From: Zeus faber
Taxonomy: Eukaryota; Chordata; Actinopteri; Zeiformes; Zeidae
Length of the DNA stretch: 64,000 nucleotides
Direction of reading: 5' to 3'
Assembly: GCA_960531495.1 (NCBI GenBank)
Contig: OY482854.1
Location: 30,213,229 to 30,277,228 of the forward strand
The notes under the pieces were generated by a model that searched no databases, had not been told where the DNA came from, and saw only the letters and a list, made by a program, of their open reading frames with translations. Positions 14,930 through 27,095 of this stretch are shown in pieces. A program made the translations under genes and the position numbers. Positions within the stretch are counted from its first letter, which is position 1, and each line of letters starts with the position of its first letter.

Positions 14930-16405
14930 CTGTCGCCTCAAATACGCATCGGGAAGACGGGACGGCCGCAAAAACCGTACGGGGTTTACGCCGAGAAGCA
15001 TCCACTAAGTGAAGCAGTTGTTCAGTTGGCCACGAGAGAGCCGCACAGCATTTTAAAGAAGCGGAAGCTTAGATTTTTTTGGCTGCCGGAACAGCGACGC
15101 TGTCGTGATGTAGTGCAGGTGGGTACCACTTTCATTGTATCGACAGCCGAAGGAATTGCGAAACCTGGAATATCGAAGCTCTGCTGTCGTCTCCATGGCC
15201 GCTCTACGTCTCGCTCTACATCTCACCCGCTACTCATGTTTAACAAGTCCCTAGTTGAATTCAAGGCCCTTGATTTTCTCCTTTTGCTTCAGAAGTGTCG
15301 AATAGCGCGATAAGCGGCAGTAGGAAGACCAGGCTCGGGCAGAGACCTTCAGAGGGTGAGGTGCTCAAAGTAAAAAAAAAACAACAAAAAAACACATGGA
15401 ACAAGATTTTAACATGCCAGCATGACGTGTTGAAATTTCGCAACCTATATAAATATAAATTGACTGGTGACGTGAGCGTCACCAGTCAATTGACACCACT
15501 TCCTCCACTAAAGCCTCCTTTGGTCTCGACCAATGAGGCGCTCAGGACGTGTACCTCATGAATATTCATATCTTGCCCAGGAAATGAATCCGCTCCCTGC
15601 TGCTCGTCTGGGCGTCTCCTTCTCCCTTTTCCTAAATAAAGTCATCAATTCTGGATGGTACAACTCATTAAAACGCTATAGTTGCCGTGTTATTCTCCTG
15701 CTGTGATCCTAACAAATAAAATGTTGGGAGAGGACTGATTGTCTTTTTCCACTCAAACCAGACAGTGGCGCCCGCTTAAATATGAATGTTATTTGGGCTT
15801 AAATTATTAAATTGTATCCAAATTGATAATTGATATCACGATTTTTTTTCTTTTCAAACGCTCCGCTCTGCCGTTGTGCGTCTCAAACAGTTGTTTTCAA
15901 TGAAACCTCGACGCACATTCACGCAAAAAGTAAAATAAAACACAAAAAAAACCTAAAAAAAACACTCCTGATAAATAGGGCACCATGGCCATCAGGGGAC
16001 AGAGGGGCAGATGCTCATGCCTCCCCCCGCCCCAGCGGGCCACGCCCTCTGCACCTGCCCTACGAGGACACGGCGGCAACGGAGAGCGGCCGATCGAGCC
16101 TCCGACCGCGACGCCTCCGCAGGAATTCTCCGGTTCCGCTGGCGTGTGCGTCTCATTAACTCCGTGCGCCACTGAATAGAGATAGAGAGAGGGGTGGGGG
16201 TGGGGTGGAGGCGCGTGCATGTTCGCAGACGCAGCGCTCCTTCCATTTCACCACGGCGCTCCATTCAAAATGGAATCGCCCTCAGTGAAGTGCAGTGCAC
16301 GGTGAATAATCAGACGGTGCTGCTGCACAGTCTGCTTTTACTGGCGTGTGTGCTAACAAGGCATAAACAGTTATTACCGATGATGCTGTTTTATACACAG
16401 AGGAC
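14930..16405. other. Non-coding stretch with a promoter-like segment
   Basis: No coding exon is recognised. The part at 15440-15570 holds a TATA-like string, a 14-bp perfect inverted repeat, a CCAAT box and ATGAATATTCAT. The part at 15990-16260 is GC-rich. No open frame resembles the missing first coding exon of gpm6a. Confidence 0.35.
15444..15491 (+). promoter_or_regulatory. TATA-like box followed by a CRE-like palindrome
   Basis: TATATAAATA at about 15446-15455 is followed at once by a 14-bp perfect inverted repeat, arms 15458-15471 and 15478-15491. The arms meet in GGTGACGTGAGCGTCACC, which holds two TGACG half sites of the kind bound by CREB/ATF factors. A CCAAT box lies about 40 bases downstream. 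This could be a promoter, a hairpin, or chance; no transcript is shown. Confidence 0.35.
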
Positions 16406-16946
<541 letters not shown>

Positions 16947-18020
16947 CGGACAGTGTGACGGGAAGTTGAGTCCGGGTGTTGAGCCGTGATGGGTTCAGGA
17001 AGGTGTTCAGGACCAGGAAGCAGGTCAGGGCAGACAGAGGTCAGAGGTCACGGCTCAGCGGTGTTTGATGCTAAATGAAACTGAAGACTCTGATCTGTGC
17101 GGCGACATGACTGACACGGAGGATTAGGGACCAGAGTCGTAGGGTTGCTGCTACTTAGGTCTCTACAGCTTTCCGCTGAAATGAATGTAACTCCAGGGCC
17201 AATCTGTATTCACGCGTGGGCCCACACTTGGCCCGCCGGCCGCCCATTGACCAGCCCTGGTCTACAGTATGTGTCCTGCATTAGTAATGCTGCAATACTG
17301 TGAGTGGTACTTCATGTAGACTGACACACCCATATTGGGCTCACTCATCAACTGTGTTCCTATAGAGCTGGTGTACATATGTGTTATTTCTTATCTCATT
17401 TTAATTTGCACTGTTTTGTTGCTGCTTCAACGCCTGAACTTCCCTCTGGGGGAAAGTTTTGTCTTATCTTGTCTTGTCTTATCTGAGTGTGGCTCTCTTT
17501 CCTCCTCTCCGGCCTCCCATCTCTCGCCTAACGCGGAGCCAAACCTCCACATCTAACTCTAAACTCGGGCGGCAGCGCTCCGTCCCTCCGTCTCTGCAGG
17601 TCGCCCGGCTGCACCACCCCCTCTGATCCCGCTGCCGCCGGAATCTTTCCCCCCCTGGGGCTCCGTCGGTTCAGGGCCCCGCCTGGGCTCCTCCACCACC
17701 CTCAGAAAGGATCTTCATGCCCTCCGCTCCTCCCAGCTGATCCCAGTGTGTTTGCTCGGAACCCAACCGCGTCACTTTCTAACCCCCCCCCCCACCCCCC
17801 CCCCCCCCCCCCCGCGTCTGTTTGTCCCATTCTAATGAAAATCCTCCTCTGACAGAGGGGCCTGGCCGACGTTCCTGGCTCTTATTAAAAGCTTTGCTCA
17901 CGACGACTCCTGAGAGATAATAAATATCTACGTGGAAATGCAAATGTTTTAGGAATGATTAACTTGTAGTGCGTCCGACTGACGGCCCGACCTTCTCCCT
18001 TTGTCTGTGTGTGTGTCCAG
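16947..18020. other. Intronic or upstream sequence before the first gpm6a exon seen
   Basis: No exon is recognised. There is a TCTTATCTTG run near 17462-17482 and two C homopolymers at about 17783-17814. The last 20 bases form the pyrimidine tract and AG of the acceptor at 18021. Confidence 0.5.
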
Positions 18021-18213
18021 GCTGCCTGGAGTGCTGCATCAAATGCCTGGGGGGGATTCCCTATCCCTCTCTGATTGCCACCATCCTGCTCTATGCGGGC
18101 GTGGCCCTGTTCTGCGGCTGTGGCCATGAGGCTCTATCAGGCACCGTCACCATCCTGCAGAACTACTTTGAGGTGGTGAGGAGCCCCGTGGACGCTCTGG
18201 ACGTCTTCACCAT
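18021..18213 (+). CDS. gpm6a: gpm6a exon 2 (TM1 and start of first loop)
   Basis: It begins with two bases that finish a split Gly codon, then reads [17 protein letters not shown] and a hydrophobic segment ([18 protein letters not shown]). It ends in the first two bases of the Met codon before GTGAGTAAG. The clustered cysteines near the start are palmitoylation sites in the family. Confidence 0.95.
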
Positions 18214-19680
18214 GTGAGTAAGACGTACATACATCCGGGTCTGAATCGCTGCGCTAGAGCACAGGGGGTCGAAGGTCATATCCGGACAATGTCACTTCCT
18301 GCTTTTACGCTTGTCAAGCTCCTGCTAATCAGAAAATGGCGGTGTGTTGAGTCAGTGACCGTCATATTTGAGCAACGCCATGACAAACAGTGGTGAACGA
18401 GGCAGATTCTTCCCAACACGAGGTGACTAGCTAGCATCAGCAAGGGACAGAGGAAAACTCTCCTTCACCCTCAAACTGGAACCTTGTTGATGGGCTCAAC
18501 AGACTGCTGGAGCTCTCTGAATAGCAGAGCGAGTGTGAAGGGACGGTTTCATTTCCGGGGGAGTTGACGTGCCATGTGTAATGCGTGCCCCCATTACCCA
18601 CGGTGCTTGTTCTGTTCCATAAGGAAACGGGGTAAAATACAATAACCTACCTCTAAAATAAAAACGCACTGTTTTGCACACCGATCACGGGGGCCCCATC
18701 ACTGGCGCCGCGGGCACAGTCGGAACCCTCAGAGAGGGGGTGACCGGGGCACAGAGCCCCCCCAGCGGGGCTATTTTATTTTCTGGGGCTATTCATAAAA
18801 AATTGGGGCTGAATCCCCGGGCGCCCACCCCTAACGACGGCAATGTCGCCAACGTTCTATTACCATAATACAAAAAAACTAGCTATGCCTCATTTGTATA
18901 AAACTATAAATAGTTAAAAATTTGAAAAAAATCTTGATGGTGTCTTAAAGGTGTGTAGAATTTAGTGGTACTGTATCTAGAGGAACAGACTTGGAACAAA
19001 TAAAATATAATATTCATAGTTATGTTTTAATTAGAGTATAATCCCATGAAAATAAGAACTGTCGCGTTTTCGTGATCTTAGAATCACATGTTTTTAACTA
19101 CAGTATATACGGAGCGGGTCCCCTTCCATGGAGGCCACCATGTTGCACCGCCATGTTTCTACAGTAGCCCAGAACGGACAAACCAAACACAGGGCTCTAG
19201 AGAGGGACTTTTGCGTTTTTTGCGAGTTTGGCGGCCGCTGTAGGCTCTCCTGCGAGCTTGGAAGGAGAAGGTGAAGGGATGGGTATGGAGTTGGTTGCAA
19301 CCTGCAACCTCGTCCCCAGATGCCGCTAAATTCGACACACCAGCGGAGAATCTCTTGAACACGCTGATGCATGCTGAGAATAACTTAAGGAAATAAAGAA
19401 ATACGTGCACGTTAAATGAAATGTGCAATGGCATCAAATGGATGTCTGCCTGACTCCAAGCAGGCTAGGCGTGGGAGCGAGGCTTAACTGGAGCTGATTC
19501 CTGGAGGTGTTTGGGAATAAGCATGTAATAAAATAAGCTTTAATAAGGGAGGGATGGATGGACTGAAAACACATTATTATCCAGGCTTAATTCTACCAAT
19601 TGATTATACTCTGCTTTAGTTATTTGATTCACGTTGGCATCTTTATTTTTAATTGTATCTCTGTATGTCACCGTCTCTCT

Positions 19681-19711
<31 letters not shown>

Positions 19712-20943
19712 CCCCCCCTCTCGCTCGCCCCAGGATCGATATCATTAAGTACGTGATCTACGGCATCGCCTCGGCGTTCTTCGTGTACGGCATCCTGTTG
19801 ATGGTGGAGGGCTTCTTCACCAGCGGCGCCATCAAAGATCTGTACGGGGACTTCAAGATCACCGCCTGCGGACGCTGCGTCAGCGCCTGGGTACGACCGA
19901 CCCCGAGACAACACAAAGACGGGTTCCCGCTGCGTATGCGGAACTTGGAAATTGCAAAGGATTGAAAAGTAAAGATGAAAGTAGCAGGAGGCGCTACTTG
20001 CTGATGTTGGAGTTCCTGTTGCTGATAATTGGCTCTGTCTCAAAAACACATGCACATCTCGCTGCTGCAACCTTTATATTGAGGTGAACTGATGTCAATA
20101 CATCCTTGTAGATATTTCAGCTTTCCCGTTTAGCTCGGCTGCCTGTTCTTGTCTCTGGGGAAGACTGCAGGAATATCTGGTAGACAAGTTATTTACCAAA
20201 CGGTGTGTGATAGGGATAATGAAGTCGTTTTAGACTCCAGACTTCAAATGTGAGGTTTAAAAACAAAGCATTGATTTAGTTCAGTAACAGAACCCAGGCG
20301 GGTGCAGCGGAGCCCGGAGTCCCACAGGGAACCGTAACAACATCAGTTCCACGACACGGGGGGGGGGGGGGGGGGGGGGCTGGTTAGACCGCGGTGCTTC
20401 GTGGTAATTGACTTCATGGGGTTACCCGCCCAACAGCCCCATGGGAGTCTCCAAGCTGACCAAAAGGACCTGAGGGCAAGACATGTATGGAGGCAGGCAC
20501 TGCGGCCCAGCACCGTGTCATATGGCAAAGAGCCTCTCATCAGGAAGCTTCAGTTCCTCCTGCCGCTGTATTTTGTCTTTGAGAAACGCTCAGGAAGTGG
20601 GCGGGGTTCTTCTGGGTGGGCGTGGCCATTGCACATAGACAATGGGCACATAGACGCCCCCCCCCCCCTGTCAATTTAGCTGATGTGAACTCTTAAAATG
20701 TTGCTTTTCTTCCTTCTACGCAACATAACAACTCAGTAACTCCACAGCACAAAATGCCGTTGCTCCTATTGAAATGGTCGAGTGGCCGTGTCTCTGAGGT
20801 GTAGGGGCGGGGCCAAAGAAATACAAACAATCCTGATTTTTGAGTTATGAATATTAGGCATCAATATGTACTACATTTTGGCATTGATTTGACATGATTT
20901 TATATTTCAGTTTCCAGGGTCCGTCTGTCTATATCTATCTGTC

Positions 20944-20995
<52 letters not shown>

Positions 20996-21702
20996 TGATC
21001 TGCCTGTCCATCCATCCCTCCGTCCATCTCTTTGACATGTTAGTCATCATTGCTGAAATTGTTTGTAACTCAGTGCAGTCAGACAAACCAGCAGAGACGT
21101 TTTAGTAAAGTTGGTGTAGTGGTTTGATTGGACTGTGCCTGGTTGGAGTATACAGTTTGTTGAATCGACAGAAAGACAGGAGGTCTTTGTTCTGCCACAG
21201 AAAACGTAAGAATCTAGATCAGGTAGAGGAACGGCTGCAGACCCGAACTCTAACCCACATTTCAATTTTATTCCAGTACTTTGACTCCATGACCCATTTC
21301 CTGAATATTAATACAACATCTTCACTGCGAGATCTGCTTTGACCCTCCTCCACCCCAGCTCCACCTGCATAGATCTCTGGAGATCTATGCAAGCTGTGAT
21401 TGTTGGAGCTTGTGATTCAGGGAGCTGCTCTGACTAAAGTGTCATAAGATCATTTAAGTTCAAATAAGTTGAGATAAGTTAGATAAGTTCAGATAAGGTG
21501 ACAAAGCCCTCACCTGAGCCAGCTTCCTGTGCTCTGTCCCTCAGTTCATCATGCTGACCTACATCTTCATGCTGGCCTGGCTCGGGGTGACGGCCTTCAC
21601 CTCGCTGCCCGTCTTCATGTACTTCAACATCTGGACCATCTGCCAGAACGCAACGGTGCTGGAGGGAGCCACACTCTGCCTGGACCCCCGCCAGTACGGT
21701 GA

Positions 21703-21750
<48 letters not shown>

Positions 21751-24104
21751 GACTGGCAATTATCAATGAAATTGTCAATTAGTCGATGCAGTCACAGTCA
21801 TTTACAGTAACAGTAAAAAAAAAAAAACTCCTTCAGTGAAGTAGTTATTTCCCACCGCGGAGTGAAGCAGTGCAATCATGTTTGGAGCAGCAGAGTGAAG
21901 CAGTGGGATCAGGTTTGGAGCAGCACAGTGGGGCGAAGGTGCTCGTTGCATCTGGGGGCGTCAGATGCTCCCTGTGACAATCACTCCATGTGACATTTAT
22001 TTCCACAAAGCTGAACTGTGTTGCATGGACTGTGAGGAATCAAACTGTTGATGAAACGGTAAAGGTCAGACCTGAGGCCATCAGATGACGTTATAACACT
22101 TTATTCATGTGATTGTGTTATTTTAGGTATTGTGCCGATCGCTGAGGCCAAAACCGTCTGCGCTGGATCAGAGAAGTTCTACAAAATGTGTGAATCTAAT
22201 GAGGTACATTTTTATAAATGTTAATATTATTTAATGTATTTAATCAATACAGGGCTCATTGGCTTGTAAAGAGAATGCAGTAAATGTAAAGGGTAGAACA
22301 GAATTTTTTATTTTTTTATTGTGGCATTAGTGTTCAATAGAGAAATTCACAATAAAAGATGGAATCCTAACGAAAATCTTGAAGATAAACTATTTACATT
22401 TTTTTTTCCTTGTCAGATATTTTTTCTGTCTTACAACTGTGTGTTAACAATTATTTAAAAAACAATGTCCAGCTATCATACTCAAAAACTGCTTAATTCT
22501 AGGGATTTCATTCAGAAATAATGAACTTTTTGTAGAGAACTTCCCATGCTCTCCACTCTGAAAGAATATAGTATTATATATAGAATATATATATATATTG
22601 TATGAGAACGTATTTCTCTAAGTCTATAAGATAAGATAACAAGACTTTCTTTTATTCTCTGCATCAGACTAAATATTACCAAGTTAAGACTTAATGTTAA
22701 AAATTCCTTCCTCAATTAAGAAAATTTTAATGTATAACGTGGAATGTTAATCCTTATTCATTGTGTTTGCGTCACAATAACACCATTTTAATTTGTGTCT
22801 TATTTAGCCTTTAAAGACACTAAATAAATATCTTGTACACTCATGTACAATATAATGAATATCATAACTAATCTGTAAATATATAAACTATTAAATGTTT
22901 ATTCCTGAATAAACAACAAATATTTTATCACCGTGGAAATTGAAGTTTTACCATCAGCTAGTCCAACAGTGTATGGTTTAAGGTGGTAAAGCCAGCTTCA
23001 CACCGAATACGACAAACCACAGGAACAAACTGGAAGTCCATTCATTCTTCTAGGGAGTCGGGTTCCCCATGCCAAAAGCCCCGCCTCCCCTGTGACAGGC
23101 CCCGCCCCCTTTGTGATAAGCCCCGCCTCCTCTGTCGTTCAGAATTTCCGTGTGCGTTCGAGGCCCTGGGATGCATAAAAATGTTCCATTTTCCCTGAAA
23201 TACACTATTTTGTGATGCCAAACCCTGACGCAGTTAATCTAAGGGCCACTAGCGCGGGAGGCGCCGGCTGTCTGATGCGATTACAGATTTGGTGTGAAGC
23301 TGGCTTCAGGTTAGGAACACAAATGTTATTTAGTACCCCAAGTGAACATGTGGGTGCTTTTTTTTATGTCCAAACTATAGTCTACAGCAAACAGAATGCC
23401 AAAAGTGCCAGGATGACATACTGCATTCTGGGAAGTACCGCAATTTGCAAACACTAATGTACACTTCTACTACTGTCCATCCTGGAAGGTGCATCCCTCT
23501 TCCACGTCCCTTCTCAAGGTTTCCTTTCCTTTTCGAGACTTTTTCCCTGCCTGTCCCAGGGGTTTGTGCCGGGGCCGGCCAACGTGTTCTGTAAAGTTGT
23601 CAGAAATGTCGGTTGAGGACCCCGACGTCCCTCTGCAAGCGGCTGTCATGCAACCTGTGTTTCTGTGTTTGCTGCAGCTGGACATGACATTCCACCTTTT
23701 CATCTGCGCCTTGGCCGGAGCAGGAGCTGCCGTCATCGCTATGGTAAGATCCCCCATACAGGGACCTTCCCAAAAAGCAACATCAATACGACATCAAACT
23801 GCATCTGGATGTTGCCACATCTAAAATCTCTGACCCTGTCTCGTCTCATATCACGACAGCAATACCATGACGGCATATGTTGTATGAACGACCAGAGAAA
23901 TCCTCAGCGTCACCGTACCACATTTTCATTTATGAAGAAATTATTTCCGACTTATCTGGATTAGTCTATTTAACTGGTGCCTGAGCTACTACATGCTACA
24001 GAAAGTAAACTACTGTTTAGGAACCTTCATGCTGCTTTCCAATTTGGAAAATGGGCTTTTAAATATTATTATTATTGTTATTTTTATTATTTTTATTATC
24101 ATCA

Positions 24105-24135
<31 letters not shown>

Positions 24136-25287
24136 TATTATTATTATTATTATTAGATTTTTTTGATTGAAAAGTGCTTTATAAATGAAATGCATTATTA
24201 TTTATTATTATTATCATTTTTTAATATTATTTCCATTATTTTATTAAACTCACATAAGGTGTGCAACCTGCACCTGTTTTTCAAACTAATTATGGACTTT
24301 TAACTTTTAATAACATTTTAGATTTTTTGATTTCTGTGTCTAATTGTACATTGTGAGCATGTGTATTTAACAGGTCTCCTCTTTAAAGATCTCACTACTG
24401 CATAAATAACACATTTCTGCTTTCGCCAGAGACAATAGCTGTGGATGTGAGGCAGAGGAGGCATTTTGGTGCAGTAAAACAGAGTCTCACCCCCCCAATC
24501 CCCCTCCATCCCTCCCGCCCTCTCGCTCGCTCCCTCGCCGTCGTCGAGGCGTTGTCATGGAAACAGCGAGAAGAAAGGCTGGCAGCTTGTGGCAAACATT
24601 CCCTCAGTAATTTGCGAGGAGCCATTTTCTGCGAAACAGAATATGGCTGTAGTCTGGGATGATGGTGCAAATAGTGACGAGACGACCGAGGCCTTAAAAA
24701 CAGTAAAAAAAGAGAGAGAGAGCGAGAGAGAGAGAGAGAGAGCTTGGCCTGGAACAGCCCTGCAGCCTGGAGCCAGAGCAGGGATCTGATCTGCATCACG
24801 ATGTCTCTTATCAACGCTTCCATCACAGCTCCATTAAAACCAACAATCACATCGTGAGAAGGTTGATCAGGGAGACAGTTTAATATCATCATCAGTCTCA
24901 CTCTCATCACGTATCTGGGCTGCGAGGCGAGCGTCATTGTTGTAGAGTCACAAACTATGAAGAGCAGGATGAGGATGAAGATGATGACGATGATGATGAT
25001 GATGATGATGAAGATGCAGACAAAGAAGATGTCGATGATGAAGAAAATGCCGATGATGAAGATCATGAACATGATGATGATGGATAAGGATGAGGATGAA
25101 GATGATGATGACCATGAGGAGGCTGAGGATGAATGTGAATATGATGAGGATGATGAGGTTGCGGATGATGAAGATGTCAATGTCAATGATGATGATGATG
25201 ATGATGATGGGGATGAAGATTATGATGATGATAATGATGAGGATGAGGATGATGATGAGGTTGCGGATGATGAAGATGTCAATGTCA

Positions 25288-25320
<33 letters not shown>

Positions 25321-26752
25321 GGGATGAGGATTATGACGATGATAAGGATGAAGATGATGATGAGGATGAATATGATGATGATGATGGTGGAGCTTGATTT
25401 TTTATGAATGCAGGGTCATTAGAGTACAATCCCATTCACACCTCGCACTGCCTGGCTGTCATGGCAACAGTGATCCAAACCCAGAGCTCTGTATTCTACT
25501 GCCACCTGCTGGTCCATCTTTTTTCTTTAGCACGTAAAGAAAGGGCGTGGCATGAATGTCAGTTATTTTAGGGCCATTTGGGTCTTTTATATGAATGGAT
25601 GAGTGTGATTTTTATTGCTGCAACATGTGACGAGTAATATTTACAAAATTCAAAGAAGACCTGTTGATTGGCAATAGTCCCATATAAAAGCTATGGATTG
25701 ACATATATTATATTGTATTACATTATATTATATTATATTATATTATATTATATTACATTACATTATATTATATTATATGACATTATATTATATTATATAT
25801 ATTATATCTATCGCAGTGAGATAACCCATTTCGAAGATCCGTGTTTATTAAATTGATGGAAACATATGTTTTCATCCCCGGGAGGAAATGGTGCTGTTAC
25901 AGCAGCTCCCATCAAACAGTGTAACAGTAAAGTCATCGAATAAAAATAGAACAAGAAATTAGCAATATCCAACAAACCTAACAAATAACAAATAAGAAAT
26001 TTCAAGAAATTGCCATTTAACCATTCCAGTAAATAATATAAAAATGTGTATATATTTAAATTAAATATAAGATATACATATAATAAAATATAAATATAAA
26101 TAAATATAACAATTAACCAAATATTTTAGAAAAATGCAAATATACAACAAACCTCAAAAATAACTAAATAACAGGACAAATGGCAATATAAAAAATCAGA
26201 TATATATAATCTAAAAATGTGAAAAAAACGGTTTTAAAGTTTAAGATGCGACCACATGGATCGGACCCCTGGATCCATCAAAATGTACCACGAACGGACG
26301 AGGCCCCGATTCTGAAGTTCCCAATCGTTCGACTGAAGCTTTGCTGCCGATTCTACTTCAGTACAAACTAAGCTGCTGCGGAAGACTCCCTAAGTCATGA
26401 TACTTTCAAAATGCTAACTATTTGTTTTGTTTGGGGACACGTGGAACGCGACGCGCAGTGCACCGGACATGGCTCCCACTCCGTTGCGCAATCCGCCGTC
26501 CTGACCCGAGTGCGGAGACGTAAAAACTTGTCGCCCGGTCTCCCTCCACATTTAGTCGCCTTAGTTGATTTGGTTTCCGCCTGTGTGTCTCCGTGTCAGA
26601 TCCACTACCTGATGGTGCTGTCGGCCAACTGGGCCTACGTGAAGGACGCCTGCAGGATCCAGAAGTACGAGGACATCAAGTCCAAGGAGGAGCAGGAGCT
26701 GCACGACATCCACTCCACCCGCTCCAAGGAGCGCCTCAACGCCTACACATAG
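18021..26752 (+). CDS. gpm6a: Neuronal membrane glycoprotein M6-a (coding exons 2-7)
   Basis: This is a tetraspan proteolipid (PLP/M6 family) of neuronal plasma membranes, known for roles in neurite and filopodium growth. Six exons join without a frame break: 18021-18213, 19734-19890, 21545-21698, 22127-22203, 23678-23743 and 26600-26752, all with AG acceptors and GT donors. The exon phases (first exon split after one base of a Gly codon) and the 66-bp penultimate exon match the PLP gene plan. Visible marks are [12 protein letters not shown] near the start, four membrane segments, the four extracellular-loop cysteines (WTIC, LCLD, TVC, MCES) and the conserved C-terminus ending KERLNAYT. The M6-a call over M6-b or PLP rests on that C-terminus and loop. 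The first coding exon, which should give about a dozen residues, is not found and probably lies upstream. Which teleost duplicate this is cannot be decided here. Confidence 0.95.
18214..19733 (+). other. gpm6a: gpm6a intron 2
   Basis: GT-AG intron of about 1.5 kb. It holds a 400-bp inverted-repeat element (18945-19341) and ends in a 50-base CT/C-rich tract that serves as an unusually long pyrimidine tract before CCCCAG. Confidence 0.9.
18945..19341. mobile_element. MITE with TTAA-flanked inverted ends
   Basis: The left end TTAAAGGTGTGTAGAATTTA and the right end, read on the other strand as GGTGTGTCGAATTTAGCGG, are inverted copies. The inner text (GCACCGCCATGTTTCTACAG, then AGAACGGACAAACC) matches a very common teleost repeat that I recall by its phrases. 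The length of about 400 bp with no ORF fits a non-autonomous DNA transposon. The TTAA on the left suggests a piggyBac-type target site; the right copy is not seen. Confidence 0.7.
19734..19890 (+). CDS. gpm6a: gpm6a exon 3 (TM2)
   Basis: It opens with the last base of the split Met, then [20 protein letters not shown] and LLMVEGFF, the second membrane segment, and ends CGRCVSAW before GTACGA. At 157 bp it has the M6-type length, without the PLP-specific intracellular insert. Confidence 0.95.
19891..21544 (+). other. gpm6a: gpm6a intron 3
   Basis: GT-AG intron of about 1.65 kb with a run of about 20 G residues at 20359-20379 and a (TCTG)n tract at 20929-20998. Near 21425-21497 a loose repeat of AAGTTnAGATAAG occurs. 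Nothing else coding is seen. Confidence 0.85.
21545..21698 (+). CDS. gpm6a: gpm6a exon 4 (TM3 and large extracellular loop)
   Basis: It encodes [18 protein letters not shown] (third membrane segment), then the loop with [12 protein letters not shown], which carries an N-linked glycosylation sequon (Asn-Ala-Thr) and two of the loop cysteines. It ends with the first base of a Gly codon before GTGAGT. Confidence 0.95.
21699..21752. repeat. (GTCT)n directly at the gpm6a exon 4 donor
   Basis: About a dozen GTCT units start within the donor sequence itself (GTGAGTCTGTCTG) and run to about 21752, so the 5' end of intron 4 is a microsatellite. Confidence 0.9.
22127..22203 (+). CDS. gpm6a: gpm6a exon 5 (extracellular loop)
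   Basis: A 77-bp exon encoding [20 protein letters not shown] and CESNE, with the second pair of loop cysteines that form disulfides in the PLP family. It ends at a codon boundary before GTACAT. Confidence 0.95.
22204..23677 (+). other. gpm6a: gpm6a intron 5
   Basis: AT-rich GT-AG intron of about 1.5 kb. It holds an inverted-repeat element at 22989-23306. The rest shows nothing recognisable. Confidence 0.85.
22989..23306. mobile_element. MITE with 16-bp perfect terminal inverted repeats
   Basis: The left end AAGCCAGCTTCACACC is repeated exactly inverted at 23291-23306. Inside lie three diverged copies of a GC-box-like unit (CCCCGCCTCC spaced by about 22 bp, 23080-23135). It is about 318 bp long with no ORF, so it is a non-autonomous element. 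The family is unknown to me. Confidence 0.7.
23678..23743 (+). CDS. gpm6a: gpm6a exon 6 (TM4)
   Basis: A 66-bp exon encoding [20 protein letters not shown] and AM, the fourth membrane segment. The length equals that of exon 6 in the PLP gene family. It starts and ends at codon boundaries. Confidence 0.95.
23744..26599 (+). other. gpm6a: gpm6a intron 6
   Basis: GT-AG intron of about 2.9 kb with an (ATT)n tract (24066-24156), a GA run (24711-24742), a long (GAT)n array (24957-25397), a TATTA tract (25703-25805) and AT-rich filler. No other exon is seen. Confidence 0.85.
24957..25397. repeat. (GAT)n array with a 102-bp tandem duplication
   Basis: A GAT/GAG/AAG trinucleotide array, open in all + frames (Asp/Glu-rich or Met-rich). 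A segment with GAGGTTGCGGATGATGAAGA occurs at 25155 and 25257, an exact 102-bp offset. The 146-codon acidic ORF lies inside the intron and is treated as a repeat by-product. Confidence 0.9.
26600..26752 (+). CDS. gpm6a: gpm6a exon 7 (C-terminal tail and stop)
   Basis: It encodes [20 protein letters not shown] and then the cytoplasmic tail [18 protein letters not shown]... ending NAYT before TAG at 26750-26752. The tail is the most diagnostic M6-a region. Confidence 0.97.
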   Translation: MHYLMVLSANWAYVKDACRIQKYEDIKSKEEQELHDIHSTRSKERLNAYT

Positions 26753-27043
26753 AGCTCCACGGCCCCGCCCTGACGCCCCCCCCCCCCCCGCGCCTCCCGC
26801 GCTCTCTCTCCCCCTCTTTCTCTCTCTCTCCCCCTCCCTCCCTCCCTCCCTCCCTCCCTCTCTCCGTGGCGGAGGGGTGGACGGTGCCCGCTGGTGTCAC
26901 TGGTGCGTCATATGACACGGTGGAACCTTCAGAGGCCACAAACAGCATTTCAGATTAAAAAGAAAAAAAACACAAAAAAAGGCCCTATACCTCTCTCATG
27001 GACGTTGTTATGATGATGATGATGATGATTATAATTATTATTA

Positions 27044-27095
<52 letters not shown>

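Noticed and set aside
16269..16302. ATG followed by a GT donor, considered as gpm6a exon 1
   Set aside because: The reading ends in the wrong phase for the exon at 18021 and the residues do not resemble the M6-a N-terminus.
16988..16992. ATGG followed by GTTCAG, a minimal first exon of the PLP type
   Set aside because: The phase would fit, but GTTCAG is a poor donor and four bases give no real evidence.
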